Below are positions 62,668 to 64,000 of a stretch of DNA of 64,000 nucleotides, piece after piece. Each line of letters opens with the position of its first letter. The first letter of the stretch is position 1. The DNA is taken from NCBI RefSeq assembly GCF_013327855.1, contig NZ_JABUMX010000001.1:1302001-1366000 (forward strand), read 5' to 3'. Under the pieces are notes generated by a model. That model did no database searches. It was given only the letters and a program-made list of their open reading frames with translations, and was not told the DNA's origin. The DNA comes from Phyllobacterium pellucidum. GTDB taxonomy: Bacteria; Pseudomonadota; Alphaproteobacteria; Rhizobiales; Rhizobiaceae. A program made the position numbers and the translations under genes.

Positions 62668-63409
62668 GCTCACTGCCCGCGAGCATCGCTGACGTCAAGT
62701 AATCCTTGGCGTGCGCCACCGCATCGGCCAGAATCTCGCCCTTGGCCAGTTCAGCCGTGATGGCCGCGGCAAGCGTGCAGCCGGTTCCATGGTCGTTGTC
62801 CGTGGCAATGCGGGGGCTGGAAAACCATTCTTGCGTTTTTCCGTCGCACAGAAGATCGCTGCTTTCCGATCCGCTGCCATGGCCGCCCTTGATCAAGACT
62901 GTTGAAGCACCGACAGCCAGCAGAAGCTCGGCCTGGCGCACCATTTCAGCCGCATCGCCTGCGACGGGCCGCCCGGTCAGCAGGGCTGATTCCGCAAGGT
63001 TGGGTGTGACGAGGGTTGCCTTGGGGAGAAGCACCTGCCGCAACGCATCGATGGCTCCGGGTTCGAGTAGCCGATCACCTGAGGTCGCGACCATCACCGG
63101 GTCGATAACGAGCGCCCTGTCCCAGCCGCGCAGGCCGTTGGCAATGCTCTCGATCGCTGCAACTGCGGAGACCATGCCGATCTTGATCGCGGCCACGTCA
63201 ATGTCTGACAGAACGGCATCGATCTGCGCGCTTATGATCGAAGGCGAGAGATTTTCGATTGCTGTCACGCCCTTCGTGTTCTGGGCGGTGATGGCTGTGA
63301 TGACGCTCGCGCCGTAGACGCCAAGCGCCGAGAAGGTCTTCAGGTCCGCCTGGATACCTGCGCCGCCGCCGCTATCGGAACCGGCAATGGTCAATGCGAT
63401 CGCGGTCAT
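62615..63409 (-). CDS. thiD: Hydroxymethylpyrimidine/phosphomethylpyrimidine kinase
   Basis: This 264-residue ribokinase-like enzyme has [50 protein letters not shown] and [19 protein letters not shown] (catalytic Asp in the GTGC loop). It phosphorylates HMP twice for thiamine synthesis. The C-terminus [11 protein letters not shown] matches the family's GxGPVNH end, so the overlap with the transglycosylase gene is real. It overlaps thiE by 4 bp. Confidence 0.95.
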   Translation of the reverse strand: MTAIALTIAGSDSGGGAGIQADLKTFSALGVYGASVITAITAQNTKGVTAIENLSPSIISAQIDAVLSDIDVAAIKIGMVSAVAAIESIANGLRGWDRALVIDPVMVATSGDRLLEPGAIDALRQVLLPKATLVTPNLAESALLTGRPVAGDAAEMVRQAELLLAVGASTVLIKGGHGSGSESSDLLCDGKTQEWFSSPRIATDNDHGTGCTLAAAITAELAKGEILADAVAHAKDYLTSAMLAGSELRVGRGRGPVHHFHRWW

Positions 63410-64000
63410 CGCCGTGCCTCGAGCGCCTTGTCCACTGCCTCGCGCAGTACTTGCGCAGCGGCCTTCGGGTCGACCTGCCGAAAAATGGCCGAAATGACCG
63501 CTATGCCATCGGCCCCGGCTTTGATGGCCGGTGCAGCGCGCGCGAGATCGAGGCCGGCAATAGCGCCGATCGGCAGGTCGGGCTTCTTCGCCCGAATGAC
63601 CTGCGCCAGACGTTGATAGCCGTCAAAGCCGATGGGACCGTCGGGATTGTGCTTGGCCGGCGTTTCGAACAGCCCGCCGATGCAAGCATAGTCGATATCG
63701 CCAGCGATGGCGGCTTCGGCATCGGATTCGTTCTTCACCGTCAAACCGATAATCGCATCCGGGCCAAGCAGACGACGGACGTCGGCGACCAGCATGTCCT
63801 CGCGCCCGACATGGACCCCGTCGGCACCCGTGGCAAGCGCCACGTCGACCCGGTCGTTGACGACGAAAGGAACGCCGCTGCCGACCAGCGCTGTCCGGAT
63901 CGCATGGGCACGTTCCACCATCTTTCGTGTTGGCGAATTCTTGTCGCGATATTGGATGATCGTGGCGCCGCCTCGCGCCGCAGCGAGCGCCAGAGCACCA
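63406..64000 (-). CDS. thiE: Thiamine-phosphate synthase, 5' partial at window edge
   Basis: The visible C-terminal 198 residues include [64 protein letters not shown] and [15 protein letters not shown], the phosphate- and pyrimidine-binding loops of ThiE. It joins HMP-PP and thiazole phosphate to thiamine phosphate. The start is beyond the window. It overlaps thiD by ATGA. Confidence 0.93.
   Translation of the reverse strand, partial: GALALAAARGGATIIQYRDKNSPTRKMVERAHAIRTALVGSGVPFVVNDRVDVALATGADGVHVGREDMLVADVRRLLGPDAIIGLTVKNESDAEAAIAGDIDYACIGGLFETPAKHNPDGPIGFDGYQRLAQVIRAKKPDLPIGAIAGLDLARAAPAIKAGADGIAVISAIFRQVDPKAAAQVLREAVDKALEARR

Noticed and set aside
1-64000. CRISPR arrays, insertion sequences, rRNA genes, prophage genes
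   Set aside because: Reading both strands I saw no regularly spaced repeats, no transposase or integrase motifs and no rRNA sequence. Very short or decayed elements could be missed without a search.

Overview
The window is GC-rich chromosomal DNA from an alphaproteobacterium, most probably of the order Hyphomicrobiales (Rhizobiales). The pointers are ExoF/ExoP-type polysaccharide export proteins, short DUF1127 proteins, many DctPQM-type and LysR/GntR loci, ATGA-coupled operons and two ordinary tRNA genes. No species can be named from this sequence alone. Both ends cut through genes: an ALDH7-family aldehyde dehydrogenase on the left and thiE on the right.

Layout. 1-4.8 kb is housekeeping and accessory sequence: the aldehyde dehydrogenase, tRNA-Arg(CCG), a DUF1127 protein, a winged-helix/TPR regulator, a GFA-type zinc protein and a membrane protein. 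4.9-46.5 kb is one very large surface-polysaccharide region. It holds a Wzy-like polymerase, a phosphohexomutase, the dTDP-rhamnose genes (order rfbA-rfbC-rfbB-rfbD on the minus strand), an ABC exporter pair (wzm/wzt), a Wzx-like flippase, seven glycosyltransferases, a pyruvyltransferase-like gene and a compact module for an unusual modified sugar (22.0-30.9 kb). It then continues with a LuxR-type regulator followed by ExoP- and ExoF-like co-polymerase and export genes, GDP-fucose synthesis (gmd, fcl), a hexapeptide acyltransferase, a DUF218 protein, a PNPT-type initiating transferase and a second LuxR-type regulator. A tRNA-Gln(CTG) gene and a largely gene-free 640 bp stretch interrupt the region at 14.1-14.8 kb.

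46.5-55.7 kb is a set of small regulated loci: an MFS transporter diverging from an ArsR-cupin pair with two matching palindromic operators, small proteins, a GcvA-like LysR regulator, a VOC protein, an EamA exporter, a PCMT-like methyltransferase, and a LysR gene diverging from an MFS/aldo-keto reductase pair. 55.8-64 kb holds a D,D-carboxypeptidase, a GntR-TRAP transporter-idonate dehydrogenase operon for uptake and oxidation of a sugar acid, a lytic transglycosylase lipoprotein, and thiE-thiD.

How the genes fit together. The PNPT enzyme can load the first sugar phosphate on undecaprenyl phosphate. The glycosyltransferases can extend it with rhamnose, fucose and the special sugar. Wzx and the Wzy-like protein can flip and polymerise repeat units, with ExoP/ExoF for length control and export. 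The separate Wzm/Wzt pair implies a second, ABC-dependent glycan or an alternative export route. The most novel part is the 22.0-30.9 kb module. It combines a class III aminotransferase, a secreted DUF4038 hydrolase, an SDR enzyme, a DUF4910 hydrolase-fold protein, an RmlC-like epimerase, a sugar C-methyltransferase, a sugar nucleotidyltransferase and a PIG-L deacetylase. I read it as a biosynthetic route to a branched or amino-modified sugar. That function is inference.
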